Assembly (NCBI RefSeq): GCF_964059175.1
Contig: NZ_OZ060418.1
Coordinates: forward strand, 558,001-622,000
From: Buchnera aphidicola (Brachycaudus tragopogonis)
Lineage (GTDB): Bacteria > Pseudomonadota > Gammaproteobacteria > Enterobacterales > Enterobacteriaceae
DNA length: 64,000 nt
Reading direction: 5' to 3'
In this document: positions 43,764 through 54,823 of the stretch, one piece after another
Layout of the letters: each line of letters starts with the position of its first letter
Position numbering within the stretch: position 1 is the first letter of the stretch
Translations under genes and position numbers: made by a program
Notes under the pieces: model-generated
What the model saw: the letters and a program-made list of their open reading frames with translations, nothing else
Database searches by the model: none
What the model was told of the DNA's origin: nothing

Positions 43764-44693
43764 TTATTTTTCAATAGAAATTACTTTATTTATATATTTA
43801 AAAAATTCATTATCTGAACTAATCAACATAATATTTCCATTATTTTTAAAACTATTTTCGTAAGCACGTAAACTACGAATAAAATAATAAAAATCAGGTT
43901 CATTACTAAAATTTTCTGCAAATAATTTTGTTACTGCCGCTTCCCCTTGACCTTTAATAACTAAAGCTTCTTTTTGCGCTTTTGATAGTATTATAGATGA
44001 TTTATAATCTGCTACTGCACGTAATTTCTCAGCTTTTTCTTGTCCTTGAGAACGTTGGCTTCTAGCAACAGCTTCTCTTTCTGCTCTCATGCGATTATAT
44101 ATTGCATCAGAAACCTCAAAAGGCAAATTAATTTGCTTAATACGAACATCTACAACCTGAATCCCTAACGCATTCATACTATTAACATTAATTAAAGATG
44201 CTTTCTCTGAATTAATAGTACCTTTATTTAAAGAATTTAACACATCTGTCGTTAATCTACCTCGAGAATCTGTAACAATTTCTTTTACATTAAGACAACC
44301 TATTTCAGAGCGTAATCGATCACTAAATTTTCTTTTTAATAAAACTTCAGCTTGAAAAATGTCCCCACCTCCAGTTGCAAGATAATAACGACTAAAATCA
44401 TTAATACGCCATTTTATATAAGAGTCAACAATAAGGTCTTTTTTTTCTTTTGTAACAAATCGATCAGCCTGATTATCCATAGTGTGAATTCGTCCATCTA
44501 ACATTTTAACCGTCTCTAAAAATGGAATTTTAAAATGTAATCCAGGATTATATACTAAAGTTTTTTGTTCATGATTCCGTAAAACTCGACCAAATTGAAG
44601 AACAATTCCACGCTCTCCTTCTTTAACAACAAAAAAAGAAGAAGAAAATAAAAGAATTAAAATACTTGATAGACAAATAAAAGCTTTATTCAT
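43764..44693 (-). CDS. hflC: HflC, FtsH-modulating SPFH protein
   Basis: Encodes a 309-residue membrane-anchored SPFH/band-7 protein that with HflK surrounds the FtsH protease. An N-terminal membrane helix (ICLSSILILLFSSSFFVVK) is followed by GERGIVLQFGRVL and ADRFVTKEKKDLIVDSYIKWRI. The start MNKAFICLSS is chosen because it aligns with E. coli MRKSV and is spaced 9 bases from GAGAG; an ATG two codons earlier is too close. An E. coli insertion of about 25 residues near position 165 is missing. Confidence 0.93.
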   Translation of the reverse strand: MNKAFICLSSILILLFSSSFFVVKEGERGIVLQFGRVLRNHEQKTLVYNPGLHFKIPFLETVKMLDGRIHTMDNQADRFVTKEKKDLIVDSYIKWRINDFSRYYLATGGGDIFQAEVLLKRKFSDRLRSEIGCLNVKEIVTDSRGRLTTDVLNSLNKGTINSEKASLINVNSMNALGIQVVDVRIKQINLPFEVSDAIYNRMRAEREAVARSQRSQGQEKAEKLRAVADYKSSIILSKAQKEALVIKGQGEAAVTKLFAENFSNEPDFYYFIRSLRAYENSFKNNGNIMLISSDNEFFKYINKVISIEK

Positions 44694-44707
44694 ATTCATT
44701 TTCTCTC

Positions 44708-45916
44708 TCAATTTTTAACAATACTTCGTATTGAATCAATACGACGTTGTTCTAAAATGCCGTTAGGAGATAATGAAGAAAAGTAATCAACATGTTTACC
44801 TTCTTTGGAAGCATAAGGATTATTTTTAATAAAATTAATGTTTCTTGAAACATTTTTATCTATTGATTTTATATTAGAAAAAAAATTATCTAAAGATAGA
44901 AAAAACATTGGATGATGTTGTCTATCAATTAATATTTTTTTATTTTTAGCCAATAATCTTTCCATTGATTCTATGTAAAGACGTTTTAAAGTTATTTTTT
45001 TAGCTTTTCTATATTCAGGTAAAATTTGACAAAAACGAGCTACTTCTCCTTGTGCTTCTAAAATTATACGTGATGAATATGCTCGGGCCTCTTCTAAAAT
45101 TCTTTGTGCTTTACCATTAGCTTTAGGCTGAACTTCATTTGAATATGCTTCAGCTTCACGTACATATTGCTCACGATTTTCACGAGCTGCAATTGCATCA
45201 TCAAAAGCAGCTTTAACTTCTTCCGGAGGTCTTGCTGTTTGAAAATTTACATCTAATATAGTTATACCCATTTTATATGGCTTAATTGTTTCTTCAATTT
45301 CTTTTTGAGTATCACTGCGTACTAAAGTCCTCCCTTCTGTTAATACTCGATCCATAGTTGAATGACCAATAACTCCTCGTAATGCACTATCCGTTGCTTG
45401 ACGTAAACTATCATCAGGATAAATAACCGAAAAAAGATAATCAGCAGGATTAGTTATTTTATATTGTACATTCATTTCTACATGCACTACATTTTCATCT
45501 GAAGTAAGCATTACTCCTGAAGTTGCTAATTCACGTACACTTTCAACATTCACAGCTTTTACTTCATTGATAAAAACTGGTCTCCAATTTAATCCCGGCT
45601 GAACTAAATGACTAAATCTACCGAAACTAGTAATAACACCACGTTCAGCTTCTTTAATAGTATAAAAACCACTAATAGACCAAATGAAAAAACTTATAAA
45701 TATTATTATTACACAAGAATGAATTGTTTTTTTAGATTGATTCGAAGAACTAGTTTGTTTAATAAAAACATTTTTTATACTGTATAAAAAATTTTTGATA
45801 TCTAATAAAATTTTCTTTTTTTTATTCTTACTGTCTGGACAGTTTTTTTTATCACTGTTTTTATCCCCCCATGGATCAAGTTCAGGTTTATTATCATCGG
45901 GTTTGTTCCAGACCAT
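44708..45916 (-). CDS. hflK: HflK, FtsH-modulating SPFH protein
   Basis: Encodes a 402-residue partner of HflC. MVWNKPDDNKPELDPWGDKN matches the E. coli start (MAWNQPG), and an AGGT lies 7 bases upstream. One membrane helix spans about residues 70-90. The SPFH domain shows GFYTIKEAERGVITSFGRF, ASGVMLTSDENVVHVEMNVQYKI and DVNFQTARPPEEVKAAFDDAI. The glycine-rich N-terminal region of E. coli is replaced by a lysine-rich one. Gap to hflC is 14 bases. hflX and hfq, upstream in E. coli, are absent. Confidence 0.94.
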   Translation of the reverse strand: MVWNKPDDNKPELDPWGDKNSDKKNCPDSKNKKKKILLDIKNFLYSIKNVFIKQTSSSNQSKKTIHSCVIIIFISFFIWSISGFYTIKEAERGVITSFGRFSHLVQPGLNWRPVFINEVKAVNVESVRELATSGVMLTSDENVVHVEMNVQYKITNPADYLFSVIYPDDSLRQATDSALRGVIGHSTMDRVLTEGRTLVRSDTQKEIEETIKPYKMGITILDVNFQTARPPEEVKAAFDDAIAARENREQYVREAEAYSNEVQPKANGKAQRILEEARAYSSRIILEAQGEVARFCQILPEYRKAKKITLKRLYIESMERLLAKNKKILIDRQHHPMFFLSLDNFFSNIKSIDKNVSRNINFIKNNPYASKEGKHVDYFSSLSPNGILEQRRIDSIRSIVKN

Positions 45917-46057
45917 CTTATACCTCATTTATTAGTTTTTTATATAATTATCTATTAAAAACATTGTTTTAAAAAATTACTTTTTTTTAAAAAAAAAAGT
46001 TAAAAAAAATAAATTCAAATAATATTTTTTCTATTCATTTTACTACATTTAAATACA

Positions 46058-47005
46058 TTATTGATTTTTTTCTTGAAGTAAATTCAATACTTTTTGAACT
46101 AAAACATCAATAGGAGAGTCAGATAGCATTCTATTAACATTTTTCCATTTTTTTAACCATGTCAATTGATTTTTAGCAAGTTTTCTTGTTGCATAAATTA
46201 TCTTATCAAACATTTCTTTGTAACTAGTTTTGTATTCAAGATATTCCCACATTTGACGATATCCTATGCATCGCATGGCAGGTAAGTTTATATGTAAATC
46301 TCCTCTAAAAAAAAGATTTTCTACTTCTTCTTGAAAACCTAAAGTCAACATTTTTTTGACACGACATTCGATTTTATTATTTAACCATTCTTTATTCGGG
46401 GGTATAATAGCAAACTGTAAAATATTATATGGTAATTTATAGTTATTGTTTTTTTTTAATTCTGTTACATTCTTTCCAGAAAGATAAAATATTTCTAAAG
46501 CTCTTAATAATCTTTGAAAATCATTTTTATGAATTCGTATGGCAGAGGCAGGATCTATCAACTCTAATTTTTTATATAAGAAATTTTTTCTATGATTGTT
46601 TTGGAGCAAATATTCACGAATTTTTATACTAGCTGGTGGCAAAATAGATAGTCCATTTAATAATACATTGTAATAAAACATTGTTCCACCTACAAGACAA
46701 GGTATTTTACCCAAATTAATAATTTTATCAATTTCTTTAAGAGCATCTTTTTGAAATTCTACAGCTGAATAATTTTCACTAGGATCTCTAATATTTAACA
46801 AACGATGGGGATGACGATATAAATCAAAAAGACTTGGTTTGGCTGTGCCAATATTCATTTCACGATAAATTAAAGCAGAATCTACACTAATCAACTCTAT
46901 TGGTAAGTATTTTCTAAGATGAATAGCAAATTGACTTTTTCCACATGCAGTTGGTCCCATTAAAAATAAAACTAGAGGGATTTTTTTTCGGTTTTTAAAA
47001 TTCAT
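46058..47005 (-). CDS. miaA: tRNA dimethylallyltransferase
   Basis: Encodes a 315-residue enzyme adding an isopentenyl group to A37 of tRNAs reading U-starting codons. Walker A is LMGPTACGKSQFAIHL, followed by PIELISVDSALIYREMNIGTAK-type DSALIYREMNIGTAKP and LVGGTMFYYNVLLNGLS. The start used here overlaps the mutL stop as ATGA, a classical coupled arrangement; a start 15 bases upstream is also open. MRCIGYRQMWEYLE is near the C-terminus. Confidence 0.93.
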   Translation of the reverse strand: MNFKNRKKIPLVLFLMGPTACGKSQFAIHLRKYLPIELISVDSALIYREMNIGTAKPSLFDLYRHPHRLLNIRDPSENYSAVEFQKDALKEIDKIINLGKIPCLVGGTMFYYNVLLNGLSILPPASIKIREYLLQNNHRKNFLYKKLELIDPASAIRIHKNDFQRLLRALEIFYLSGKNVTELKKNNNYKLPYNILQFAIIPPNKEWLNNKIECRVKKMLTLGFQEEVENLFFRGDLHINLPAMRCIGYRQMWEYLEYKTSYKEMFDKIIYATRKLAKNQLTWLKKWKNVNRMLSDSPIDVLVQKVLNLLQEKNQ

Positions 47006-48749
47006 ACTTTTAACATACATAACGCTGTATTAATATTAATTTTTTGTAACAATTTAGGTGGAGGATTTTTTAAAAATAAAGGAAAAAAATATTCAAGATC
47101 TAATAAAACTGACATGCCATCTGCATAATTCCAGTTTTTTAATTCCATAAAAATATGCTTATAAAACCAATTTATGATATCTGAAATTAACACTGTTTCT
47201 TTAAACAATAAGAATACAAAAAATTTTGATATCAATATATTAATATTATTTTTTTTAAAAAAACAAGGGATTGAACTTAAAATAATATATTTTTTTTTAA
47301 AAATTAAATTAAATCCAAATTTCCACAATACTACTTTGTTTTTAAAAAATATGCTGTATTCTTTAGAGGTAAGATTAATTTTAATATTAGTCAAGATATA
47401 TTTAGGTATTATTTTTTCATTGATATTTATTTCTAATTGATGCTTTTTCACAATTCCTTGAGCAAAAGGAAATGAAATTAATGAAAAGTTATCATCATGA
47501 ACAATTAAACCATAATACTTATGAACAACTATTAATAAGTTTCCAAAAGAAAAACAATCTTTTTGTTTATATTTTTTAGATATAAAACTATTATCTTTTT
47601 TTTTATTCCATTATTATTTTGAGATAAAACATATTTTTTAGAAAAATGTAAAGACATTAATGTAAGAAATTTCAAATAAAACGATTCTAAACATTTTTTT
47701 TTATTTTTTTCTAAATTATTCGTTTCAAATAAAAAATAACTTAAAAAATATTTTTCTTTAGATTGTTTTAGATGAAACAAAATAGCTTCATAAATAAAAA
47801 TGTAAATCTTATTAGACTCATGAAAGTTAATTTCGTTTTTAGTAGGATGGATGTTAATATCAATTTTATTAGGAGGTATTTTTAAATACAATACAAATGA
47901 TATATTTTTATATTCTTTTATTTTTTGATAAGCAGAACGAATAGAATTTATAATATTATTGTTACGAATATATCTTTTATTAACATAAAAATATCTAATA
48001 TTATTTAAATTTTGAAGAGATTGAGGATGTGATATCCATCCAAATAATGAAATATCATCTATTTTTGATTCTACCTGTATCAGATTACTGATATTAAAAG
48101 TACTGAATACGTCTTTTAATCTATTTTTTTTATACTTTACAGCATTATATTGTAAAACTACATTCTTATTATGTTTTAATGAAAAATTTATGTCACAATA
48201 AGACAAAGCTATTTTTTTAATTATTTCAAAAATCTTTAAAAGTTCTAATTTTTCATTTTGTATAAATTTAAGACGAACTGGAATATTATAAAACAAGTTT
48301 TCCACTATAATAGTAGTGCCTTTAGGATGCGCTATTGGTTCTAATATAACATCTTTATCATACATAAAACCTTCTGAATATATCTTCCAACCGATGTTAT
48401 TTGAAGAATTACAGGATATTAAAGTTAATCTTGAAATAGCTCTAATACTAGCTAAAGCTTCTCCTCGAAATCCAAAAGTACTGATTACCTCTAAATCTGA
48501 TAATGCATTAATTTTACTAGTAGCATGTCTAGTAATTGCAAGCAATAATTCTTTTTTATTAATACCACAACCGTCATCTTTTAAAAGAATAGACTGAAAT
48601 CCACTTTTATTAATTTCAATATTAATATTTTTTGAACCAGCATCTATGCTATTTTCTATGATTTCTTTAATAACTGAAGCTGGCCGTTCAATAATTTCTC
48701 CAGAAGAAATTTGATTTGATAAATCAAGTGGTAATACATGAATAGTCAT
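47002..48749 (-). pseudogene. mutL: DNA mismatch repair protein MutL, split by a poly-A frameshift
   Basis: The 5' frame encodes the GHKL ATPase domain: IIERPASVIKEIIENSIDAGS, LKDDGCGI, ATSKI and STFGFRGEALASI, then the S5-like region. It stops at 47532. The C-terminal dimerisation domain continues in another frame (FGNLLIVVHKYYGLIVHDDN to ADGMSVLLDLEYFFPLFLKN). They meet at nine A (47604-47596 on the minus strand). One extra A restores a 582-residue MutL. Without it the protein lacks its dimerisation domain. Possibly expressed by slippage; otherwise mismatch repair is impaired. Confidence 0.88.
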
Positions 48750-48804
48750 TACCTAGCTCTCTAAATTAATATAATGATATAAAATATATTTATAAATAGT
48801 CCGT

Positions 48805-49965
48805 CTACATAATTGTTTTTAAAATTGATGTGTATTCTAAAAAAATAGAATACAATTCTTTACTATCTATAGATAAATTGCAAATTTCTACTAGACTATT
48901 CTTAATCCCTTGTTTTTTTATTAATGATGAAATTTTCATTGATTCAAAATCATTTTTATTTTTATAATGAAATGCCGCTGCAATACCTTTTGCTAAATTA
49001 GTGTAAGGAAGTCCATATTCAATGCTACCTAAAAGAGGTTTGATTAAACGTTCATTTTTTCCTAATTTTTGTAAAGGATTTCGCCCTATACGCTCAAGAG
49101 TATCGGATATAAATGGATTCTCAAAGCGAATTAAAATATTATCGATATAAGATAAATGATCTTTTTTATTAAAATTATAACGTTTAACTAATACTTCCCC
49201 ACTTTCTATCATGGCACACCGCACAATGTGACTTATTTTTTTATCTAACATAGCATCTTTTATAGTTTTATATTTTTTTATTAAACCTAAATATGCAGCT
49301 ATAGCATGACCGGTATTTAACGTGAATAATTTCCTTTCTATAAAAGCATTTAAATTATTACTTAATTGCATATCAATAATTTTAGGTATTATTCCTTTAA
49401 ATTGATTCATGTTAACAATCCATTCTTTAAAATCTTCAACAATTAAGGATGAAAAATTTTTATTATCATGAATTATGGGGATAATAGTATCGATACTGCA
49501 ATCTACAAAACCAACATATTGATTTAAATAATCATAATACTTTGAAGGTAATTGTTCAAGAACAGCTTTTCTTAAGAAAGAACTTGCTTTAATTTTATTT
49601 TCACAAGCAATAATATTTAATGGTTGAGTAGATTTTATTTTAATTTTTAATATAATTCCATGTGTAATAATTAAAGCAATTTTATCTAACGCAAAGGGAC
49701 CAACTGCGGTTGTAATTAGATTAACTGAAGTAATCATTTCTATAATTTTTGGATTATTAGCATGAATAGCGCTAACGTTTTCAATTCTTACAGTCTTGTC
49801 TTTATTTTTTCCAATTATTCTAACGAAATATCCTTGATCTTTATTGATAAAATCTATCAGAGATTGATCTATATCAGAAAAAACCACATTAAAACCTGAT
49901 TCTAACAATGTTTTTCCAATAAAACCACGTCCAATATTTCCTGCTCCAAAATGGAGTGCTTTCAT
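48805..49965 (-). CDS. mtlD: Mannitol-1-phosphate 5-dehydrogenase
   Basis: Encodes a 386-residue NAD-dependent dehydrogenase converting mannitol-1-phosphate to fructose-6-phosphate. The start MKALHFGAGNIGRGFIGKTL matches E. coli and has GGAAC 8 bases upstream; an upstream in-frame start would add MELI. NIIACENKIKASSFL, VGFVDCSIDTIIP, ERKLFTLNTGHAIAAYLG are the substrate and cofactor blocks. It follows mtlA after 48 bases. Mannitol is plausible as a host-supplied sugar alcohol, but that is an inference. Confidence 0.95.
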   Translation of the reverse strand: MKALHFGAGNIGRGFIGKTLLESGFNVVFSDIDQSLIDFINKDQGYFVRIIGKNKDKTVRIENVSAIHANNPKIIEMITSVNLITTAVGPFALDKIALIITHGIILKIKIKSTQPLNIIACENKIKASSFLRKAVLEQLPSKYYDYLNQYVGFVDCSIDTIIPIIHDNKNFSSLIVEDFKEWIVNMNQFKGIIPKIIDMQLSNNLNAFIERKLFTLNTGHAIAAYLGLIKKYKTIKDAMLDKKISHIVRCAMIESGEVLVKRYNFNKKDHLSYIDNILIRFENPFISDTLERIGRNPLQKLGKNERLIKPLLGSIEYGLPYTNLAKGIAAAFHYKNKNDFESMKISSLIKKQGIKNSLVEICNLSIDSKELYSIFLEYTSILKTIM

Positions 49966-50013
49966 AATTAGTTCCAAAAAAATATATTCAGAGTTAATAG
50001 AAAATTAAAATTT

Positions 50014-51924
50014 TTAAACACTTAAAATAGATAAAACTTCTTCTACATTACTTGTTTTAGATAGTTTTTTAATTGTATCTTTGTTATCTAGCGCGTTAGT
50101 AATACTACTTACCACCATAATATGCTCATTGTTCTTAGCTGCAATTCCAATTACAAGATAAGCAATATCATCAATTTCTTCTCCAAAATGAACACCCTGC
50201 GGAAATTGACAAAAAATTATTCCTGTTTTTAAAACAGAATTTTTTCCTTCGATAGTACCATGAGGTAATGCTATTGATTCTCCTAACCAAGTGGAAGATA
50301 TTTTTTCTCTTTCTATCATCGAATAAATATAATCATATTTAACATATCCTTGTTTGAACAAATGATTTCCAACAATATTAATAGCTTCTTCTTTATTTTT
50401 TGCATGCTGATTTAAAAAAATATTTTTTTTAGTTAACTGAAACAAATTCTCTGATACATTTTTGTTATTAATATTATTGTTATCCTGAAAAGAACTAGTA
50501 TGGTTACTATCTAAAGAAACTATATTATTCTTTAATTTTTTTATTAAATTATCATAAAAGTTATTATTAAGAAAGTTCTTTAAAGATATATGTTGAGCAT
50601 AAGGAGCATATTTTTTTGCACGATGAGTTAAATTTTGATGTGTAATTACTAAATCGGCATTTTTTGGCAACAAATTAATTGCCATATTCAATACAGAAAT
50701 ATCATTTAAATTAGCATTTTTTATTTTTTTACGTAAAATACTTGCACCCATTGCGCTTGAACCCATTCCTGCATCACAAGCAACAATAATAGTTTTAATT
50801 CGACCACACGAAGAAAATGTACAGATATTATGATCATCTTGTAATATTTTTGAATCTAAAATATTTTTTTTTATTTTGATGTTTTTATAATTTTTTATTT
50901 CATTTGTGTAAAAATTAAATTTTAATAATAAAGAAGCACTAATAAAAGAAACTACAAAAGAACAAAAAATAGCAATAATATTAGACAAATAAAAACCTTT
51001 AGGTGTCATAGTTAAAATAGATAAAATAGAACCAGGTGATACTGCAGAAATTAAACCACCTTTTAATAATACAAGCATAAAAATACCGGACATACCACCT
51101 AAAATTAAAGCAACAATTAATTTTGGTTTTATCAATACATAGGGAAAATAAATTTCATGAATCCCTCCTAAGAATTCAATTATTGCAGCCCCTCCTGAAG
51201 ACTTGCATAATTCTCCTTTTCCAAAAAAAAACCATGCTATTAATACACCTAATCCTGGACCTGGATTAGACTCGATTAAAAAAAAGATAGATCGATGATT
51301 TTCTGATACATCTTGAATACCTAATGGAGAAAAAATACCATGGTTAATCGCATTATTTAAAAAAAATATTTTAGCTGGCTCGATTATAATAGAAATAAAA
51401 GGCAATAAATTATAAGATACTATTATTTTTATCAAACTTCCTAAAAAATAAGATATCCATTCAATAAATGGACCAATAGTAAAAAATGAAATTATTGCTA
51501 ATAACATTCCAAATATAGCAACAGAAAAGTTATTAACTAACATTTCAAAACCGTTTTTTATTCTATTTTCTATTATTTTATCAAAACGTTTTATAATCCA
51601 ACCACCTAATGGACCTGAAATCATTGCACCTAGAAACATAGGCATATTCGTACTAGTAATTACTCCTATCGTAGTTATGCTTCCTACTAATCCTCCTCTA
51701 TCACCAGAAACTAAACGACCTCCAGTGTATCCAATTAAAATAGGCAAAAGATAAAAAATAATTGGTGATATTAACTGCTCTAAAATTTTATTAGGATACC
51801 ATCCGAATGGTATAAACAAAGCAGTCATGATTCCCCATGTAATAAAAATACTTATATTAGGCATTATCATATTACTTAAAAATTGACCAAAATTTTGTAT
51901 TTTTAATTTAATAAATAAAAGCAT
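50014..51924 (-). CDS. mtlA: PTS mannitol-specific EIICBA component
   Basis: Encodes the 636-residue membrane phosphotransferase that takes up mannitol as mannitol-1-phosphate. The EIIC domain (about residues 1-340) contains several membrane helices and [15 protein letters not shown] and [13 protein letters not shown]. The EIIB phosphocysteine is in [19 protein letters not shown] near residue 385. The EIIA domain ends the protein, with its phosphohistidine in [12 protein letters not shown]. The ATG is set after an AGGTGA site; a GTG three codons earlier overlaps that site. Phosphoryl flow needs EI and HPr, not in this window. Confidence 0.95.
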   Translation of the reverse strand: MLLFIKLKIQNFGQFLSNMIMPNISIFITWGIMTALFIPFGWYPNKILEQLISPIIFYLLPILIGYTGGRLVSGDRGGLVGSITTIGVITSTNMPMFLGAMISGPLGGWIIKRFDKIIENRIKNGFEMLVNNFSVAIFGMLLAIISFFTIGPFIEWISYFLGSLIKIIVSYNLLPFISIIIEPAKIFFLNNAINHGIFSPLGIQDVSENHRSIFFLIESNPGPGLGVLIAWFFFGKGELCKSSGGAAIIEFLGGIHEIYFPYVLIKPKLIVALILGGMSGIFMLVLLKGGLISAVSPGSILSILTMTPKGFYLSNIIAIFCSFVVSFISASLLLKFNFYTNEIKNYKNIKIKKNILDSKILQDDHNICTFSSCGRIKTIIVACDAGMGSSAMGASILRKKIKNANLNDISVLNMAINLLPKNADLVITHQNLTHRAKKYAPYAQHISLKNFLNNNFYDNLIKKLKNNIVSLDSNHTSSFQDNNNINNKNVSENLFQLTKKNIFLNQHAKNKEEAINIVGNHLFKQGYVKYDYIYSMIEREKISSTWLGESIALPHGTIEGKNSVLKTGIIFCQFPQGVHFGEEIDDIAYLVIGIAAKNNEHIMVVSSITNALDNKDTIKKLSKTSNVEEVLSILSV

Positions 51925-52073
51925 AATAATCACCTATATTCTATAAAATTAGAATCATAAAATAATTGTGTAATAACATATTTATAGTTTTCTAATTTAA
52001 TTTTATAAAAAATTAATTTTTTGATTGACTTTTTTATTTTATACATGTTTCTATTTTTAAAATATTAACATTT

Positions 52074-53723
52074 TTATCTTATAAAAGATTGATAAAAATG
52101 AATTAACCCTTCAGTAGAAGAATCATAACGTTTATCTTGAATATTATTTTTTAAATAATTATAAATATTTTGTGATAATTTTTTTCCTATTTCTACCCCC
52201 CATTGATCAAAACTAAAAATATTTAATATATAACCCTGAACAAAAATTTTATGCTCATATAAAGAAATTAACGCCCCTAATGTATAAGGAGTAATTTTTC
52301 GAATGAAAAATGAATTTGTAGGTTGGTTTCCTTTACATACATGAAAAGGCAAAATTTTATTAATACTACTTCTATCTTTTGAGGATAATATTAATTCTTT
52401 TAAAACATCATCTTCAGATTTGCCAAATGCCAGTGCTTGAGTTTGAGCTAAAAAATTAGATACTAATTTTGTATGATGATGACCTATATTATTATGTGAC
52501 AATACTGGAGCAATAAAATCACAAGGAATTAATTTAGTTCCCTGATGTATTAATTGATAAAATGCATGTTGACCATTAGTGCCAGGTTCACCCCAAATAA
52601 TAGGACCTGTTTGATAAGATATTTTTTCTCCGTTTCTACTAATTGATTTTCCATTAGATTCCATATTAGACTGTTGAAAATATGCAGAAAAACGATGCAT
52701 ATACTGATCATATGGCAATATAGCTTCTGTTTCTGAACCAAAAAAATTAGCATACCAAATGCTAATTAGAGCTAACAATATCGGAATGTTTTTACTATAA
52801 TCAGTATCACGAAAATGATTATCCATATCATGAGCACCATCTAAGAATCTCTCAAAGTTATTAAATCCGATTGATAATATAATAGATAAACCTGCTGCAG
52901 ACCATAAAGAAAAACGACCACCAACCCAATCCCAAAATTTAAAAATATTATTAATATGAATTCCAAAATTCAAAGCATTTTTTACATTAGCTGATAAAGC
53001 AAAAAAATGTTTTTCCAAAGTACTAATATCTTTTGTATAACGCAAAAACCATGTTTTTGCGCTATGAGCATTAGTTATGGTTTCATCTGTTGTAAATGTT
53101 TTAGACGCTATCAAGAATAGTGTTTTTTCCGGATCAATTTTTTTTAAAACCTCAGTAATATGAGTACCATCCATATTTGATATATAATGTATATTTAAAT
53201 GATTTTTATATATTCGCAATGCTTCAGTTACCATATAAGGCCCTAAATCCGATCCACCAATACCAATATTAACGATATCAGAAATGGTTTTTCCAGTATA
53301 ACCCTTCCATTTTCCATCAATGACACAATTTGAAAAATGTCTCATTTTTTCAAGTTCATTGTTAATTTCGAGCATAATATTAGAATTATTTACTATAATA
53401 GGAGAATTACTTCTATTACGTAGTGCAATATGTAATACAGAACGATCTTCTGTCTTATTGATTTTAAATCCAGAAAACATTTCTTTTATAATAGATTTTA
53501 CATCAGTTTCTCTAGCCAAATTTAATAAATACATTAAAGTATCATCATTAATACGATTTTTTGAAAAATCAATTAATATTTCTTTTTTAAATAAAATAGA
53601 AAATTTTTTAAATCGATTTATGTCAGATGAAAAAAGATCTTTTAAATGAATATTTTTCATTGTTCTAAAATGATTTTTTAGATCTTGGTAAGCTTTAGTA
53701 TGATCAAAATTAATGTTTTTCAT
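52074..53723 (-). CDS. pgi: Glucose-6-phosphate isomerase
   Basis: Encodes the 549-residue glycolytic isomerase, the E. coli length. [18 protein letters not shown] is the substrate-phosphate loop, [13 protein letters not shown] follows, and [13 protein letters not shown] holds family residues. [21 protein letters not shown] carries the catalytic glutamate and histidine region, and [10 protein letters not shown] is near the C-terminus. It stands alone, with a 271-base spacer shared with divergent orn. Confidence 0.96.
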   Translation of the reverse strand: MKNINFDHTKAYQDLKNHFRTMKNIHLKDLFSSDINRFKKFSILFKKEILIDFSKNRINDDTLMYLLNLARETDVKSIIKEMFSGFKINKTEDRSVLHIALRNRSNSPIIVNNSNIMLEINNELEKMRHFSNCVIDGKWKGYTGKTISDIVNIGIGGSDLGPYMVTEALRIYKNHLNIHYISNMDGTHITEVLKKIDPEKTLFLIASKTFTTDETITNAHSAKTWFLRYTKDISTLEKHFFALSANVKNALNFGIHINNIFKFWDWVGGRFSLWSAAGLSIILSIGFNNFERFLDGAHDMDNHFRDTDYSKNIPILLALISIWYANFFGSETEAILPYDQYMHRFSAYFQQSNMESNGKSISRNGEKISYQTGPIIWGEPGTNGQHAFYQLIHQGTKLIPCDFIAPVLSHNNIGHHHTKLVSNFLAQTQALAFGKSEDDVLKELILSSKDRSSINKILPFHVCKGNQPTNSFFIRKITPYTLGALISLYEHKIFVQGYILNIFSFDQWGVEIGKKLSQNIYNYLKNNIQDKRYDSSTEGLIHFYQSFIR

Positions 53724-53994
53724 AAAAAATTTATCTCTCTTGAATATATAATAAATATAGTGCTATATTACAAATAAGAATTTTATATTAAGAAATAATT
53801 TAAAAAAATATTGTCTAGCAATTTGTAATTATTTTATTCAAATTTGTATAAATAAAAACATTCTTAATAGCAATATTTTTTCTATAAATATATGTAATAA
53901 AAATAAAACCCATATTAAAAAATTATTAACTAATAGTAAAAAAACAAGTTAGACACGTAAAAAATAAAAACATTTAGGTTACATAAAAAATAAC

Positions 53995-54549
53995 ATGAAT
54001 TTTAGTAAAAAAAATCTTATTTGGATCGACTTAGAAATGACTGGACTAAATCCAAAAATACATCGTATTATTGAAATTGCAACATTAATTACAGATTGTG
54101 ACTTAAATATAATTTCAGAAGGTCCAGTAATTCCTATAAAACAAAAAAAAGAAGATATTTTAAAAATGGATAAATGGAACACTGTTATTCATACAAATAG
54201 TGGATTAATTAAAAAAGTTGAAAATAGTTTATATAATGAACATCAAGCAGAAATAGAAACCATTCTCTTTTTAAAAAAATGGGTACCCATTCAATCATCT
54301 CCAATATGTGGAAATAGTGTTGGTCAAGATCGAAGATTTTTATTTCAATATATGCCTAAACTAGAAAATTATTTTCATTATCGATGTATAGATGTTAGTA
54401 CTCTCAAAGAATTAGCTATTCGTTGGAATCCCACCATTTTTAATAAATTTAAAAAAAAGAACAATCATAGAGCGTTACAAGATATTCATGAATCTATAAT
54501 GGAATTAGATTTTTATAGAAAAAATTTTATAAAATCTCTAAAAAAATAA
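53995..54549 (+). CDS. orn: Oligoribonuclease
   Basis: Encodes the 184-residue DEDDh exoribonuclease that removes di- to tetranucleotides. Exo I is [13 protein letters not shown] near residues 9-20, exo [19 protein letters not shown], and exo [20 protein letters not shown] with its histidine and aspartate. The length is close to E. coli (181). It is followed by an A+T palindrome and tRNA-Gly, the same order as E. coli orn and glyVXY. Confidence 0.95.
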   Translation: MNFSKKNLIWIDLEMTGLNPKIHRIIEIATLITDCDLNIISEGPVIPIKQKKEDILKMDKWNTVIHTNSGLIKKVENSLYNEHQAEIETILFLKKWVPIQSSPICGNSVGQDRRFLFQYMPKLENYFHYRCIDVSTLKELAIRWNPTIFNKFKKKNNHRALQDIHESIMELDFYRKNFIKSLKK

Positions 54550-54575
54550 CTTTTTTTATAAAAGAAAGCTTGAAA

Positions 54576-54603
54576 AATATATTTTATATATATAAAATAT
54601 ATT
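54576..54603 (+). terminator. A+T palindrome between orn and tRNA-Gly
   Basis: AATATATTTTATA (54576-54588) and TATAAAATATATT (54591-54603) are exact complements around a 2-base centre. The hairpin is long but made only of A and T. It sits 26 bases after the orn stop and could end that transcript before tRNA-Gly. Confidence 0.4.
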
Positions 54604-54638
54604 CACATTAAAACTATTAATTATCACTTATAAAATTT

Positions 54639-54714
54639 GCGGGAATAGCTCAGTTGGTAGAGTACAACCTTGCCAAGGTTGGGGTCGCGAGTTCGAATCT
54701 CGTTTCCCGCTCCA
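54639..54714 (+). tRNA. tRNA-Gly (anticodon GCC)
   Basis: A 76-base tRNA with acceptor GCGGGAA/TTCCCGC and encoded 3' TCCA (54711-54714). The anticodon loop TTGCCAA places GCC at 54672-54674. The sequence is almost identical to E. coli glyV. It is the only one of the window's four tRNAs with a genomically encoded CCA. Only one copy remains of the E. coli triplet. Confidence 0.97.
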
Positions 54715-54823
54715 ATCACATCATTAAATAATTGCATTTTAATAAAAAAATTTATTTTATAAAATTAAAAAAAAAATAATTTTCAAGAGAAATATATAAA
54801 AATAAAAAATAAAAGGAAAAAAT

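Noticed and set aside
47002..47451. Separate small gene between mutL and miaA
   Set aside because: Its sequence is the MutL C-terminal domain, and the frame is open up to the A9 tract.
54541..54638. A+T palindromes as replication origin or phage att site next to tRNA-Gly
   Set aside because: No integrase, direct repeat of the tRNA 3' end, or DnaA boxes nearby; simple A+T palindromes are expected at this composition.
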